NCBI RefSeq assembly: GCF_047948215.1
Contig: NC_134460.1
Coordinates: 8,365,501-8,429,500, forward strand
Source: Lycorma delicatula
Taxonomy: Eukaryota > Arthropoda > Insecta > Hemiptera > Fulgoridae
Direction: 5' to 3'
Length of the DNA stretch: 64,000 nucleotides
Shown piece by piece: positions 9,529 to 20,225 of this stretch. A program made the translations under genes and the position numbers. Under the pieces are notes generated by a model. The model saw only the letters and a list, made by a program, of their open reading frames with translations, made no database searches and was not told where the DNA came from. The first letter of the stretch is position 1. Every line of letters begins with the position of its first letter.

Positions 9529-10931
9529 GGGAATACCAAGGGAAAACCTTGGGGAATAACAAGGGGGATTTAGGCCATGGAGAGGTTGCCCGGAGCAAAT
9601 AATATCCCTAAAACTTATGATGGACTTATATAAAAGACGGAAAAAACAACTAATAATCACCTTCGTCGACTTTAAAAGGGCCTATGATTGTATACACCGA
9701 CCATCCATGCTGAATATTCTGAGAAACCTGGGCCTTCACCCTAAACTCGTAAACATGATAAAATTAACTTTAACCATTACCCAGTCCAGAGTGAAATTCA
9801 GAGGTGAACTCTCTCAACCCTTCTACATAAAAACTGGATTGAGGCAAGGAGACGGCCTCTCACCACTCCTTTTTAACTGCGCCCTCGAATTTGCCATGAG
9901 AAAATGGTATGAAATAAATCCCAAAAATATAAAAATGGGTACTAAGAAAAACTCCATCACACTAAATCGCCTAGGATTTGCAGATGACCTCGCTCTTTTA
10001 GCAAATATTATTCAAGAAGCCAAAACACAAATCATGAGCCTTCAAAACCTAGCACAAAAGATAGGGCTTCATATCTCTTTCGAAAAAACTGAACTGATGG
10101 CCATAGATCCTCTGGTAATAGAGCACATTACGGTAAACGATCAGAAAATTAAAATAGTAAAACAATTTAAATATCTAGGGGAAATAATAACTTATAATTT
10201 AAATGAAAAAGTGACATGGCAAAACAGGACAAATAAAATGATTAAATCCCAAAAATTAACTCGGTCAACATATAACAAAAAATGCCTTTCTGCTAAAACA
10301 AAACTTAAACATTATAAAACTGTAGTACAGCCAGAAGTCACCTACGGAAGCGAGACCCTTTTCAAAATCACTCAGAAAAACCGAATTGAAAAAATTCTGA
10401 AAATAGAGAGGAGAATTGTCAGAACGTGTATCGATAAAAAACACCAAAAAGAAGGCCGATGTTGGATTGTGCCAAATGAGGTGGTGTATCGAGAAATAGA
10501 GCCTGTTACTGATACTATGCGGAAAAAAAGAATCTCTTTCTTCGGTCATCTCATAAGGACACCGGAAACAAGACTGTCAAGAAATATCATTGAAGAGCTC
10601 TGGTTTCAAAAGCTAGAAGTAGGATGGATCAAAGAAATTAGAGAAGATATGAAAGAATTGGGAATTTCCCTGACCGACCTACAGAATAAAACTGGAAAAA
10701 TTACAAAGCTAAAAGACAAAAGCATTAGATTTAAACAAAAGACAGACAAACGACAAAATACAACGAAGAGGGTGTTTACGGATGAAGAAAAGAAAGCAAG
10801 ATCTGAACGGATGAAGAAATACTGGGCAGCTCGAAAGAGTAAAATAACACGCTTTTCTCAGAAAAGATCCAACTAAAATTGACTTAAGTGGTCCCATGTT
10901 GGCCGTAAAAGCATAATAATAATAATATATA
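9527..10931 (+). mobile_element. LINE-B copy 1 (RTE-like), 5'-truncated
   Basis: The element starts flush with the TA repeat inside the RT region (GGFRPWRGCPEQI in frame upstream of the long ORF) and ends after the 3' UTR tag gtggtcccatgttggccg with a (TAA)n tail near 10931. A microsatellite tail in place of poly(A) is typical of RTE-like elements. The endonuclease domain is missing. Confidence 0.85.
9617..10876 (+). CDS. LINE-B reverse transcriptase, 419 aa, 5'-truncated
   Basis: This is an open RT frame. Motifs in order are VDFKRAYDCI near residue 20, TGLRQGDGLSPLLFNCALEF near 74-93, and the catalytic box LGFADDLALL near 119, followed by a thumb and connection region with FKYLGEIITYNL. The C-terminus has RKKRISFFGHLIR and then a basic segment VFTDEEKKARSERMKKYW ending at a stop. 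The true protein starts upstream; in-frame coding extends back to a TAA at 9557-9559. No inactivating stop lies within the 419 codons, but without an endonuclease it could act only in trans. Confidence 0.85.
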   Translation: MMDLYKRRKKQLIITFVDFKRAYDCIHRPSMLNILRNLGLHPKLVNMIKLTLTITQSRVKFRGELSQPFYIKTGLRQGDGLSPLLFNCALEFAMRKWYEINPKNIKMGTKKNSITLNRLGFADDLALLANIIQEAKTQIMSLQNLAQKIGLHISFEKTELMAIDPLVIEHITVNDQKIKIVKQFKYLGEIITYNLNEKVTWQNRTNKMIKSQKLTRSTYNKKCLSAKTKLKHYKTVVQPEVTYGSETLFKITQKNRIEKILKIERRIVRTCIDKKHQKEGRCWIVPNEVVYREIEPVTDTMRKKRISFFGHLIRTPETRLSRNIIEELWFQKLEVGWIKEIREDMKELGISLTDLQNKTGKITKLKDKSIRFKQKTDKRQNTTKRVFTDEEKKARSERMKKYWAARKSKITRFSQKRSN

Positions 10932-11246
10932 TATGTATAAAAAAATATTAATAATATAATTATTATTACAATAAATAATAATACATAATTGTTACAAAAA
11001 AACCAATAATTTACTGAAGTAAAAAAAGTTAAATAAATGTTTAATTAACAAAATTAAATGTAAAGAAATACAATAATTTAATTAAGAATGAACAGCGAAG
11101 AGTTTTTATAGCTGTCTAATTAATTACGTTTTTGACATCTCCGTTTTAACTGTAATAATAATGAGAAAATTGTTTCATTTCTTTAAAATAATAGAAAAAA
11201 TGACAGCTACGAAAAAACCATTATAGCTTGTTGAAATAAATAGCAT
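10932..11246. other. AT-rich spacer
   Basis: No feature is recognised between the LINE-B tail and the LINE-A target-site duplication. Confidence 0.5.
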
Positions 11247-11258
11247 ACGTAAAAAATA
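11247..11258. repeat. 12-bp target-site duplication of LINE-A copy 2, left
   Basis: acgtaaaaaata at 11247-11258 recurs exactly at 12575-12586. Confidence 0.88.
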
Positions 11259-12556
11259 TACCAAAGAAAGCAGGGGCAGATAATTGTGAAGAATGCAGAA
11301 TTAGTTTAACTAGTCATGCATCAAAAATCTTAACTAGAATTTTATACAGAAGAATTGAGAGGAGAGTGGAAGAAGTGTTAGGAGAAGACCAATTTGGTTT
11401 CAGGAAAAGTATAGGGACAAGGGAAGCAATTTTAGGCCTCAGATTAATAGTAGAAGGAAGATTAAAGAAAAACAAACCGACATACTTGGCGTTTATAGAC
11501 CTAGAAAAGGCTTTCCATAACGTAGATTGGAATAAAATGTTCAGCATTTTAAAAAAGTTAGGGTTCAAATACAGAGATAGAAGAACAATTGCTAACATGT
11601 ACAGGAACCAAACAGCAACAATAACAATTGAAGAACATAAGAAAGAAGCCCTAATAAGAAAGGGAGTCCGACAAGGATGTTCCCTATCTCCGTTACTTTT
11701 TAATCTTTACATGGAACTAGCAGTTAATAATGTTAAAGAACAATTTAGATTCGGAGTAACAGTACAAGGTGAAAAGATAAAGATGCTACGATTTGCCGAT
11801 GATATAGTAATTCTAGCCGAGAGTAAAAAGGATTTAGAAGAAACAATGAACGGCATAGATGAAGTCCTACGCAAGAACTATCGCATGAAAATAAACAAGA
11901 ACAAAACAAAAGTAATGAAATGTAGTAGAAATAACAAAGATGGACCGGTGAATGTGAAAATAGGAGGAGAAAAGATTATGGAGGTAGAAGAATTTTGTTA
12001 TTTGGGAAGTAAAATTACTAAAGATGGACGAAGCAGGAGCGATATAAAATGCCGAATAGCACAAGCTAAACGAGCCTTCAGTAAGAAATATAATTTGTTT
12101 ACATCAAAAATTAATTTAAATGTCAGGAAAAGATTTTTGAAAGTGTATGTTTGGAGTGTCGCTTTATATGGAAGTGTAACTTGGACGATCGGAGTATCTG
12201 AGAAGAAAAGATTAGAAGCTTTTGAAATGCGGTGCTATAGGAGAATGTTAAAAATCAGACGGGTGTATAAAGTGACAAATGAAGAGGTATTGCGGCAAAT
12301 AGATGAAGAAAGAAGCATTTGGAAAAATACAGTTAAAAGAAGAGACAGACTTATAGGCCACATACTAAGGCATCCTGGAATAGTCGCTTTAATATTGGAA
12401 GGACAGGTAGAAGGGAAAAATTGTGTAGGCAGGCCACGTTTGGAGTATGTAAAACAAATTGTTGGGGATGTAGGATGTAGAGGGTATACTGAAATGAAAC
12501 GACTAGCACTAGATAGGGAATCTTGGAGAGCTGCATCAAACCAGTCAAATGACTGA
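11258..12556 (+). CDS. LINE-A reverse transcriptase, 5'-truncated, open frame
   Basis: The frame is open from 11258 (IPKKAGADN) to the stop at 12554-12556, about 432 codons. RT motifs are GEDQFGFRKSIGTREAI, AFIDLEKAF (the catalytic-aspartate motif), VRQGCSLSPLLFNLYMEL and LRFADDIVIL. The C-terminal part has ETWTIG-like sequence (here VTWTIGVSEKKRLEAF), then YRRMLKIRR, GHILRHPG and GRPRLEYVKQI. One codon is lost relative to the 47.9-kb copy (CRIS against YRTIS), keeping frame. No ATG lies at the 5' end because the element is truncated. The endonuclease is absent. The LINE clade is not settled from sequence alone. Confidence 0.9.
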   Translation: MPKKAGADNCEECRISLTSHASKILTRILYRRIERRVEEVLGEDQFGFRKSIGTREAILGLRLIVEGRLKKNKPTYLAFIDLEKAFHNVDWNKMFSILKKLGFKYRDRRTIANMYRNQTATITIEEHKKEALIRKGVRQGCSLSPLLFNLYMELAVNNVKEQFRFGVTVQGEKIKMLRFADDIVILAESKKDLEETMNGIDEVLRKNYRMKINKNKTKVMKCSRNNKDGPVNVKIGGEKIMEVEEFCYLGSKITKDGRSRSDIKCRIAQAKRAFSKKYNLFTSKINLNVRKRFLKVYVWSVALYGSVTWTIGVSEKKRLEAFEMRCYRRMLKIRRVYKVTNEEVLRQIDEERSIWKNTVKRRDRLIGHILRHPGIVALILEGQVEGKNCVGRPRLEYVKQIVGDVGCRGYTEMKRLALDRESWRAASNQSND

Positions 12557-12574
12557 AGACAAAAAAAAAAAAAA
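11259..12574 (+). mobile_element. LINE-A copy 2, 5'-truncated
   Basis: This 1,316-bp insertion runs from within the RT domain to a poly(A) tail and is bounded by a 12-bp duplication. It keeps the longest plus-strand LINE-A frame in the window. Confidence 0.92.
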
Positions 12575-12586
12575 ACGTAAAAAATA
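12575..12586. repeat. 12-bp target-site duplication of LINE-A copy 2, right
   Basis: This exactly repeats 11247-11258, directly after the poly(A). Confidence 0.88.
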
Positions 12587-13489
12587 ATACTAAACTCATA
12601 CCTCTTTACTGATACTACTCGTATCTCTTTACTGTGTACCAGGAGACAATGCAGCATTCAAAAAAAAATTGCTACTCATTGGCAAAATTGCTTTTTGAAG
12701 TACCTTAGAACAAGATATTTTCTCTTAAAAATTCGTTTTATTACTGTTATCGTCAATGTGTCTTGGCGCCAGTTTATTTACACGCGACTGTACAATCACA
12801 GTCGTTACTCATTTGTAACAAATTTACTTATGTTTGTGGTGTAGTATCGTGGTGAGTAATAATTAATTACGTAATTAATAATTAAAATTTTTATTATTTG
12901 TTAATTATTCAGTTAAATAAAATCTACGTAATAATATAATTATAGAGCTGAATATTTTTGTTTTCCATCATGCGTAAAAATGGTGTAACACATTTTTTAA
13001 CAACCCTTTACAGAGGGAGGTGTAATTTTATTTTTACAAAATCGTAACAAATATTCCAGGTACTGTTAGTAATTAAACTGTCCAATTAAATATCCTCGAT
13101 GTCTTAATTTTCCGAACCTAGCCGTTAAATTTATCGAATTAAACGTACCATTAACATAAACTACTTAAAATGTTATTCTCCGGAAGCATAAATTAAACAA
13201 ACAATTTTGTTCTAATTTCACTCAGTACCGTTTATTTCCTTAAAAGATTTACAGTTATATTCTTAAAAGATCAATAAAATCTATTCCTTATCCCGCTAGT
13301 TACATATAGAACAAATGCATATTTATTTATTTCTTTTCAGTTATGCGGCTTAAATTTCAGTTTAAAAATTAAGTTGTATTTTCAAGTAATTTATAAAGAA
13401 ACTCATTATTTTTTAAATTAATATAATTCCTATCTTATTCAACGTTCAAGTAAACTCAGAATTATATTCTGTCTATTTTATCTAAAACT
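12587..13489. other. AT-rich spacer
   Basis: Nothing is recognised, and there is no open frame of note. Confidence 0.5.
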
Positions 13490-13690
13490 CCGGCTGTCTA
13501 GTCAGCAGTCAGAATCTGGACCCTCGGGGCTCAGATTAGCCCAGGCGAATCCCGGAGCCTACTCAAGGGCACCTCGGAGCCTACCCTGTGGCCGCTGAGC
13601 TCGCTTCGTTCGCCATTATCATTTACCTAGAGGGCTCCACCCTTTAGACCAACCCGCATATATATCCTCTACTCGCACCATAAGATATCT
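13490..13690. other. Unexplained GC-rich block
   Basis: About 200 bp is clearly richer in G and C than its surroundings. It contains ggagcctactcaagggcac and the near-copy ggagcctaccctgtgg, and a gctcgcttcgttcgcc word related to the MITE at 37 kb. It has no poly(A), no frame and no tRNA-like boxes that I can identify. It may be part of an unlisted repeat. Confidence 0.45.
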
Positions 13691-14449
13691 TTTTCTTTAG
13701 TCTTTTCAAAGAACTTTTACGTGGCACAAAGTTCAGCAATAACGAGCAATACAAGGTGGCTCTGAAACCAAGGTGAAAAATTCATTACTTCTGGAATAAG
13801 AAAGCTCTTAATGTAACCGGAGATTAAATCGAAAATTAAAATTAATTTTATTTTCACTGATTAAACTGATTTAACTTTTCTACAATCATTTGTCTCTAAT
13901 TACTGAACAATTCTCGTATTCAAACATTTTTTTTATTTAAATTTTATAATTTCCGATACCATATTTATAAAAAAAATTAGAAAAAAGCACGGATAGCATT
14001 TTAATAAAGTCAAACCTCATTTCGAATATAGCTTTATTTAGATTTCACCATCTTAATCGATTTAAAAAAAAAATAAAATTAGTTTTGTTAATAAATACGC
14101 AATCAGTCATTTATTCAGCAGTTTGTTATATTATAAAACTAATTAAAACATAAAACATGTACTTAACATACACACATATATAAATAAATAATTTTAAAAC
14201 AAAATTGTAATATCTGGACTCAGGATATCACAAAATATAAAAAAATTAAAAAAACTCTGACGAGGTCATTCGGACCAAAAGAATTAATTTCTTACTGTTA
14301 TGTGTATTTCTTTAAAAGAACTGGAAAGATGTTAAAAAAATTTGTTTATTAGTTAAACGTTTATTTTTTATAGAGAAGTGATACACTTTAAATCTATTTA
14401 ATTATTACTACTTAACATTATTAGGAAAATTGAAGAAAACCTTTAATAT
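13691..14449. other. AT-rich spacer
   Basis: Nothing is recognised. Confidence 0.5.
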
Positions 14450-14461
14450 ATAACTAAACAT
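14450..14461. repeat. 12-bp target-site duplication of LINE-B copy 2, left
   Basis: ataactaaacat here recurs exactly at 15636-15647. Confidence 0.88.
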
Positions 14462-15580
14462 GATAAAATTAACTTTAACCGATACCCAGTCCAGAGTGAA
14501 ATTCAGAAGTGAACTCTCTCAACCCTTCTACATAAAAACTGGATTGAGGCAAGGAGACTGCCTCTCACCACTCCTTTTTAACTGCGCCCTCGAATTTGTC
14601 ATGAGAAAATGGTATGAAATAAATCCCAAAAATATAAAAACGGGTACTAAGAAAAACTCCATCACACTAAATCGCCTAGGATTTGCAGATGACCTCGCTC
14701 TTTTAGCAAATAATATTCAAGAAGCCAAAACACAAATCATGAGCCTTCAAAACCTAGCACAAAAGATAGGGCTTCATATCTCTTTCGAAAAAACTGAACT
14801 AATGGCCATAGATTCTCTGGTAATAGAGCGCATTACGGTAAACAATCAGAAAATTAAAATAGTAAAACAATTTAAATATCTAGGGGAAATAATAACTTAT
14901 AATTTAAATGAAAAAGTGACATGGCAAAACAGGACAAATAAAATGATTAAATCCCAAAAATTAACTCGGTCAACATATAACAAAAAATGCCTTTCTGCTA
15001 AAACAAAACTTAAACATTATAAAACTGTAGTACAGCCAGAAGTCACCTACGGAAGCGAGACCCTTTTCAAAATCACTCAGAAAAACCGAATTGAAAAATT
15101 CTGAAAATTGAGAGGAGAATTGTCAGAACGTGTATCAATAAAAAACACCAAAAAGAAGGCCGATGGTGGATTGTGCCAAATGTGGTGGTGTATCGAGATA
15201 TAGAGCCTGTTACTGATACTATGCGGAAAAAAAGAATCTCTTTCTTCGGTCATCTCATAAGGACACCGCAAACAAGACCGTCAAGAAATATCATTGAAAA
15301 GCTCTGGTTCCAAAAGCTAGAAGTAGGATGGATCAAAGAAATTAGAGAAGATATGAAAGAATTGGGAATTTCCCTGACCGACCTACAGAATAAAACTGGA
15401 AAAATTACAAAGCTAAAAGAAAAGAGCATTAGATTTAAACAAAAGACAGACAAACGACAAAATACAACGAAGAGGGTGTTTACGGATGAAGAAAAGAAAG
15501 CAAGATCTGAACGGATGAAGAAATACTGGGCAGCTCGAAAGAGTAAAATAACACGCTTTTCTCAGAAAAGATCCAACTAA
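14460..15580 (+). pseudogene. LINE-B reverse transcriptase with one frameshift
   Basis: The first frame (14460-15104, 214 aa) carries TGLRQGDCLSPLLF and LGFADDLALL. It ends at ENRIEKF-type sequence where copy 1 reads IEKILKIERR, because one base is missing in the aaaatt run near 15095. The rest continues in another frame to 15580 (135 aa) with RKKRISFFGHLIR and the basic VFTDEEKKARSERMKKYW tail. A single indel separates it from an open frame. It lacks the upstream palm motifs because of 5' truncation. Confidence 0.88.
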
Positions 15581-15635
15581 AATTGACTTAAGTGGTCCCA
15601 TGTTGGCCGTAAAAGCATAATAATAATAATAAAAA
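14462..15635 (+). mobile_element. LINE-B copy 2, 5'-truncated
   Basis: This 1,174-bp copy is very similar to 9770-10931. It starts in the RT domain and ends with the same 3' UTR tag and a (TAA)n tail, bounded by a 12-bp duplication. This fixes the (TAA)n as the real 3' terminus of the family. Confidence 0.9.
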
Positions 15636-15647
15636 ATAACTAAACAT
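15636..15647. repeat. 12-bp target-site duplication of LINE-B copy 2, right
   Basis: This exactly repeats 14450-14461. Confidence 0.88.
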
Positions 15648-16640
15648 AAACGGAAATCAAATAGTTTACATTAGTTAAGTCATCTGTCTATAGCATTTTA
15701 TCAAAGCTTGGATTTATATCATTCATTATAAATCTAAGCTTTGATTTTATTAACAAAGGTTAAAATTGTTAATAAAACAAGGTAACATTTAATTTAATTA
15801 ACTAATTAGGATCAACTGATTAGAGTTAATCAATAATATAATTAATAAACAGTTTTTTTTTAGAATTCATGCAACATAAATTTGAAAAATATTAAAGAAG
15901 TATAATTACAATTAAAAAAGAATGACCATTACAAAACGGTTATTGAAATAAAATTAAAATATACGGGAAAAGTCAAAGACTTTATTAAAAAATTACAAAA
16001 CTGAATACGTAGTTCGATTATCAAATCAAATAATCATCAACAATTGGAGATACAGGGATGATGAAATCGAAGTAAAAACAAGCATATAAATTTTTCTTTT
16101 TTCTTAAATATCAACAATAAATTTTTTTAAAAAACCGACAAAGGACTTCCATAAAATTCCGGGCTTAGTTTTCGACAAATATTTACTTCAAGTACACCAT
16201 AAAAGTTTTAAACATTAATGCCTTAATTATTTAATATTCTTATTTATAATAAAACTGTAAAAAGTATAAAAATTTTCAGTAAAAATAAATTAGGAGATTT
16301 AACTCCTTTGATCATTTGAGGCCTATACCTTAAAAATTATGCAGTGTTAAAAGTATAAATTTAAAAAAATCAAGATTCTAAATAAAAAAGATTGAGTCCC
16401 ATCTGCCACAACATGAAAAATAGATTACGTGGAACCAAGCAGAGTCCCACACTAACTGATTACCACGCCATATTGTACTTTACCTTATCACACTATGGTA
16501 TAAGAACTTGAAGGTGATCAGTTCGAACCCCAACACGGCCTGATTTTAATTTAATAGTGTACTTAAAATAACATTTCATTTTCATCTACCTAACTAAATC
16601 AATATGGTTTTATTTTTGGTAAAGTTATTTCTATTTACAT
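15648..16640. other. AT-rich spacer with a possible tRNA-like relic
   Basis: No gene is seen. Near 16480-16545 there is a B-box-like cagttcgaacccc, but I could not place a convincing A box or clover-leaf, so it is not called as a tRNA. Confidence 0.45.
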
Positions 16641-17090
16641 TTTTATTTTTTTAATCCCGTCTCCCGGAACCAGACCCCCAATTAAGCATGAACACGGTTC
16701 CGGGAGGTGCCTTTGCTTCTAGCCGCCAAATGAGGGAAACGCCAGGCCCGGCTATTACGTTCCCGGCCTCCATCACCCAGCAACCGAGATTCGGTCCTTT
16801 GTGCATCGCCTCTAACGGGGACCATCCCCGAAGGGACGGCCCCGCCGGGACTCAGTTTTTTAGCTCAGGGGCTCGAGAGTCCCCGCACTACATCACCACT
16901 GCCCACTCGTGCAAGGACGGCGAACGGCAGCTCCGTACCGAGCTGTCCCTCACTCCCTCGCTCCCCGATATTTCATTTGCAGTATTCCCGAAACAAAAGC
17001 CGTCACAGTGTCGAAGTCCACCGAACTGCGTAGAATCATTCCAACGATGGTCCTCATCTCGAGATGCCCAGTGGGACATTTCCATTTATT
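16641..17090 (-). mobile_element. R1-like element, 3' UTR fragment
   Basis: A T-rich start at about 16645-16653 is followed by a GC-rich block. Its layout (cccg, then caattaagcat, then a cgggagg word, then short C-rich phrases) parallels 567-640 in the R1-like insertion at 541-1573. It therefore looks like a minus-strand, heavily 5'-truncated relative. Open frames here are artefacts of the GC-rich UTR. Confidence 0.65.
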
Positions 17091-20090
17091 TACGTAGTAA
17101 ATTGTTACGTATTTACGGTATGTTTCTTAACTGTTAGCATTTTTTAACGTTTCCTTTTTGTACTATATTAATATTTGCAACTGTTTGTTGAAATCGCATG
17201 GGCATGCGATTTAGATTTTCATTTTTATGAAAGTTTCTTGAACTTTTCCTTTTTGTTCAATTTTTATTATACGTCAATGATAACAAAATTGTAAGTAAAT
17301 TTAAACTAAATATAAACGTATAGTCCTTATTAAAATTACACCGGCATTTTTAGGCTTAATTTAACCACTTTATAATCGAAATACTAACAAACAAGCACGC
17401 ACTTACTAACTTATTTAAATTTCTTTAATTTCTGTGACATGCAAATTAGAATACTATTGTTTGTAATTTATATATCACGCAAAGGTAATATTTTACTTTT
17501 AATAGATACTTAATTATACATTATACGGTTACAGATTTTTGGTCTAGAATACAAAATACTTAATAAATGTATCTTTTATAATTTTTTCATTCCTTCACTT
17601 TATAAGTAACAATTATTTAAAGAATAATAATTATTGTTATTAACACTTTTCACGATTCCATCAGCATATTATATGGAACTAACCCAAAATATTAGTTATG
17701 ATTAACAAAAAGTAAAACATCCCAGAATTAAACATTTAAATACCTATTGATATATATATATATATTTTAAATTTATTTATTTCTGATGCTGCTATGGAGT
17801 AGAGGCAGTATACATTTATTTATGTAAAATACATTATTTCTCGATGGAATGGAGTAGATTAATCTATAGCTTTACATTACCCCAACCTGTCTTTCTTATT
17901 ACTGAGACGCATGTACACAGTTTGAGGCTCAGAAGACAGTAACCACAGTTTCTTTCTCAAAGTAATGATGTTCACTTACAGCGAGTCAATGCGGTGAGTA
18001 GAATAAAGGTGTTACTTTTAGGGTTAAATAACACCTTAATTTCACTGGAAATGGAGTGCAACAATATATTTGGCTCCGATAAAGGCACTTAATTTCAAAA
18101 TTTCGTTTGTAAGCTTGGCGTGTGCTATAAATCGTAATTTTTAAGAGCGACTTGTACCTCGTGTCAAGATTTTTCCTTGAAGAATTAGAAATCGAATTCC
18201 GATTTACCAGTCAAGCGCATAAGTCGTTTTGCTTATTGTACAGCTTCCGGACAACGATTAAAGTTCTTCAGTCGCGTCGTAAACAAGTGAGAATACACCG
18301 AATTAGGATTGGATTAACGTCATCTTCATCGGGGAAGATTTAGAAGGTTCCGTCCTCTACATCCGTGGAACCTTTAATGGGGAAGAAAGAATCAAGGAAA
18401 TGTTAAAGAGGTCACTAATGAGAGAATCTATTTCCCATGTAAAAATGTAATACAATAAAATCCCACCGACAGGAAAGATAAAGGCCCCCTCCAGGCAGGG
18501 AACACCAATCCTTACAAAACTCCTCAGGAAATAATATTTTTATCCGGATCGGAAGAGAATATTATTGATAAATGTTTCTCCATCGGCTGGTCAAATAATA
18601 CACATGTGGAAAAAGAATTTCTTTTCTTATAGGAATAAACATCCTCTAGAAAATTGGTATAGAATTCGTAAAAGAATAACCACGTGTATCTCCGAAATTT
18701 ATGAACGACTATCCAAACGAACTATGATTATCTCTAAGTTAAAAGTTTTTTTTTATCCTTACTACCTAAATTACTTCATGAAATAATTTTAAAAACGTTT
18801 TGAACAGATTTGTTCTAACTGAAAAAAATTAATGTATTAAAAACTCAGAATTTAAATGAGGATCTTTTGGAATGTTATAAAAAAAAATTACTTTCCTTAT
18901 GATGAAGTATGAAAATTACTCCGACCCTAAATAATTACTCGTTCTAAAAAGAATCACTGTTTAGCAAGATCCCAAGCAATTTATTGACTGTTAGTCGTAA
19001 ACAGTAAGACAGAATGTTTCTGTCTTACTGTTTACACGCTTGGCTAATTTCAACATGGGGTGAATGGATGAATGGATGGGAGACATTACTACTTTCAGAG
19101 AAACAGTTATAACTATTAAAACTTTTACGTAAGGTATTTATAAATGTTACAGTATTAATAACGAGGGGAATAAGTTGTGAAAAATAATAACTTAATGTAT
19201 CCATTTTTTAGGAAACAATCCATTGTAGAAAAATAGGTGTAATATGAGTAATAATATAAAGAAAATTTATCCTAGATTTGACTTTATTAGTTTGTAGATT
19301 AATTAATTTGATAATCAAAAGAAAAACTATTTTTATTGTCAAATATTTTAATGGAATAAAATGAAATGTGATTAAAAAAACACTATGAAATTCTGCAAAG
19401 TAAATTGTAAGTAATTGTAACCAAAGTTAAATGGCATCAATGACTCATATTCAGAAGTCATCTCACAAGATTTCGTAAAAAAATCAGTTAATCCAATTTA
19501 AAAATATCAAGTGAAAAGGTAACCGACAACATTAAAAAAAGTAGGTCTATTATTCTCTACTTTGAATGCAGTTACTCAAAAAACATTACCAAAGTGATAT
19601 ATTAATGTAATGGAATCATAAAATTAGTACAAGGATGTGACATTAAGTCCAGAAACGCCAAAATAATAGGTTTTTACCCCAAACTTATGGGGGTTTGAAT
19701 CCAAACATCAGAAACCACCTTAGGGGTATTAAACTAATTGAAAAAATTTACCTACCTTTTGGGTAAAATTTTGAGATATGGATCCGATGAATTCTGTATT
19801 TCCTTGCCGCTTTGATAATTTGTGACCAATTAAATGGAAGCACCATATACAGAAACCAATGTAAATTTCATCAGAATCAGTCATTAGTCTGGATATCGTT
19901 AAAAGATCAATTCAAAATACAAATGTATGTACATAAATCCTGGACTTTTCAAAAATAAAATTACGCTTTTTTGTCAAATGAGCTTATGAAATTTTTCCAT
20001 CTTCAAAAACTGCGTCATGTAAAATGTAACCAGTTAGCATACGTTTTACACAACTGCCCAAAAAGAAGTGTGATGTATTTAGTGTGAATG
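17091..20090. other. Long AT-rich spacer
   Basis: About 3 kb shows no recognisable gene or transposon apart from a TA tract near 17751-17766 and the perfect hairpin at 18997-19035. Small open frames at 18152-18343 and 18565-18786 have no known domain. Confidence 0.5.
18997..19035. repeat. Perfect 18-bp inverted repeat with 3-nt loop
   Basis: 18997-19014 is exactly the reverse complement of 19018-19035, loop tgt. It is not followed by a T run, and the genome is eukaryotic, so it is not called a terminator. Confidence 0.93.
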
Positions 20091-20094
20091 TATA

Positions 20095-20225
20095 TATGTT
20101 TGTTTCACGGTAACAGCTCAACGGATGAATCGATTGAGATATTTGATTTTGTGTTGGAATCCTCAGGTTACCGAGAGAGTCATAGGCTACAATATATATG
20201 TAGTAGTCGAAATTTACCGGTTAAA
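20095..20225 (+). repeat. Unclassified repeat X, copy 1
   Basis: The phrase cagctcaacggatgaatcga, then ttggaatcct, then gtcataggct matches 20910-21035 in order and spacing. The family is unknown to me. Confidence 0.6.

Noticed and set aside
13490..13690. Possible rRNA fragment or CpG-type promoter
   Set aside because: I recognise no rRNA core sequence, and no gene follows it.
16480..16545. Possible tRNA gene
   Set aside because: A B-box-like word is present, but there is no acceptable A box or clover-leaf.
16688..17137. 149-codon open frame and its partners
   Set aside because: The region resembles an R1-like 3' UTR on the opposite strand; GC-rich DNA has few stops.
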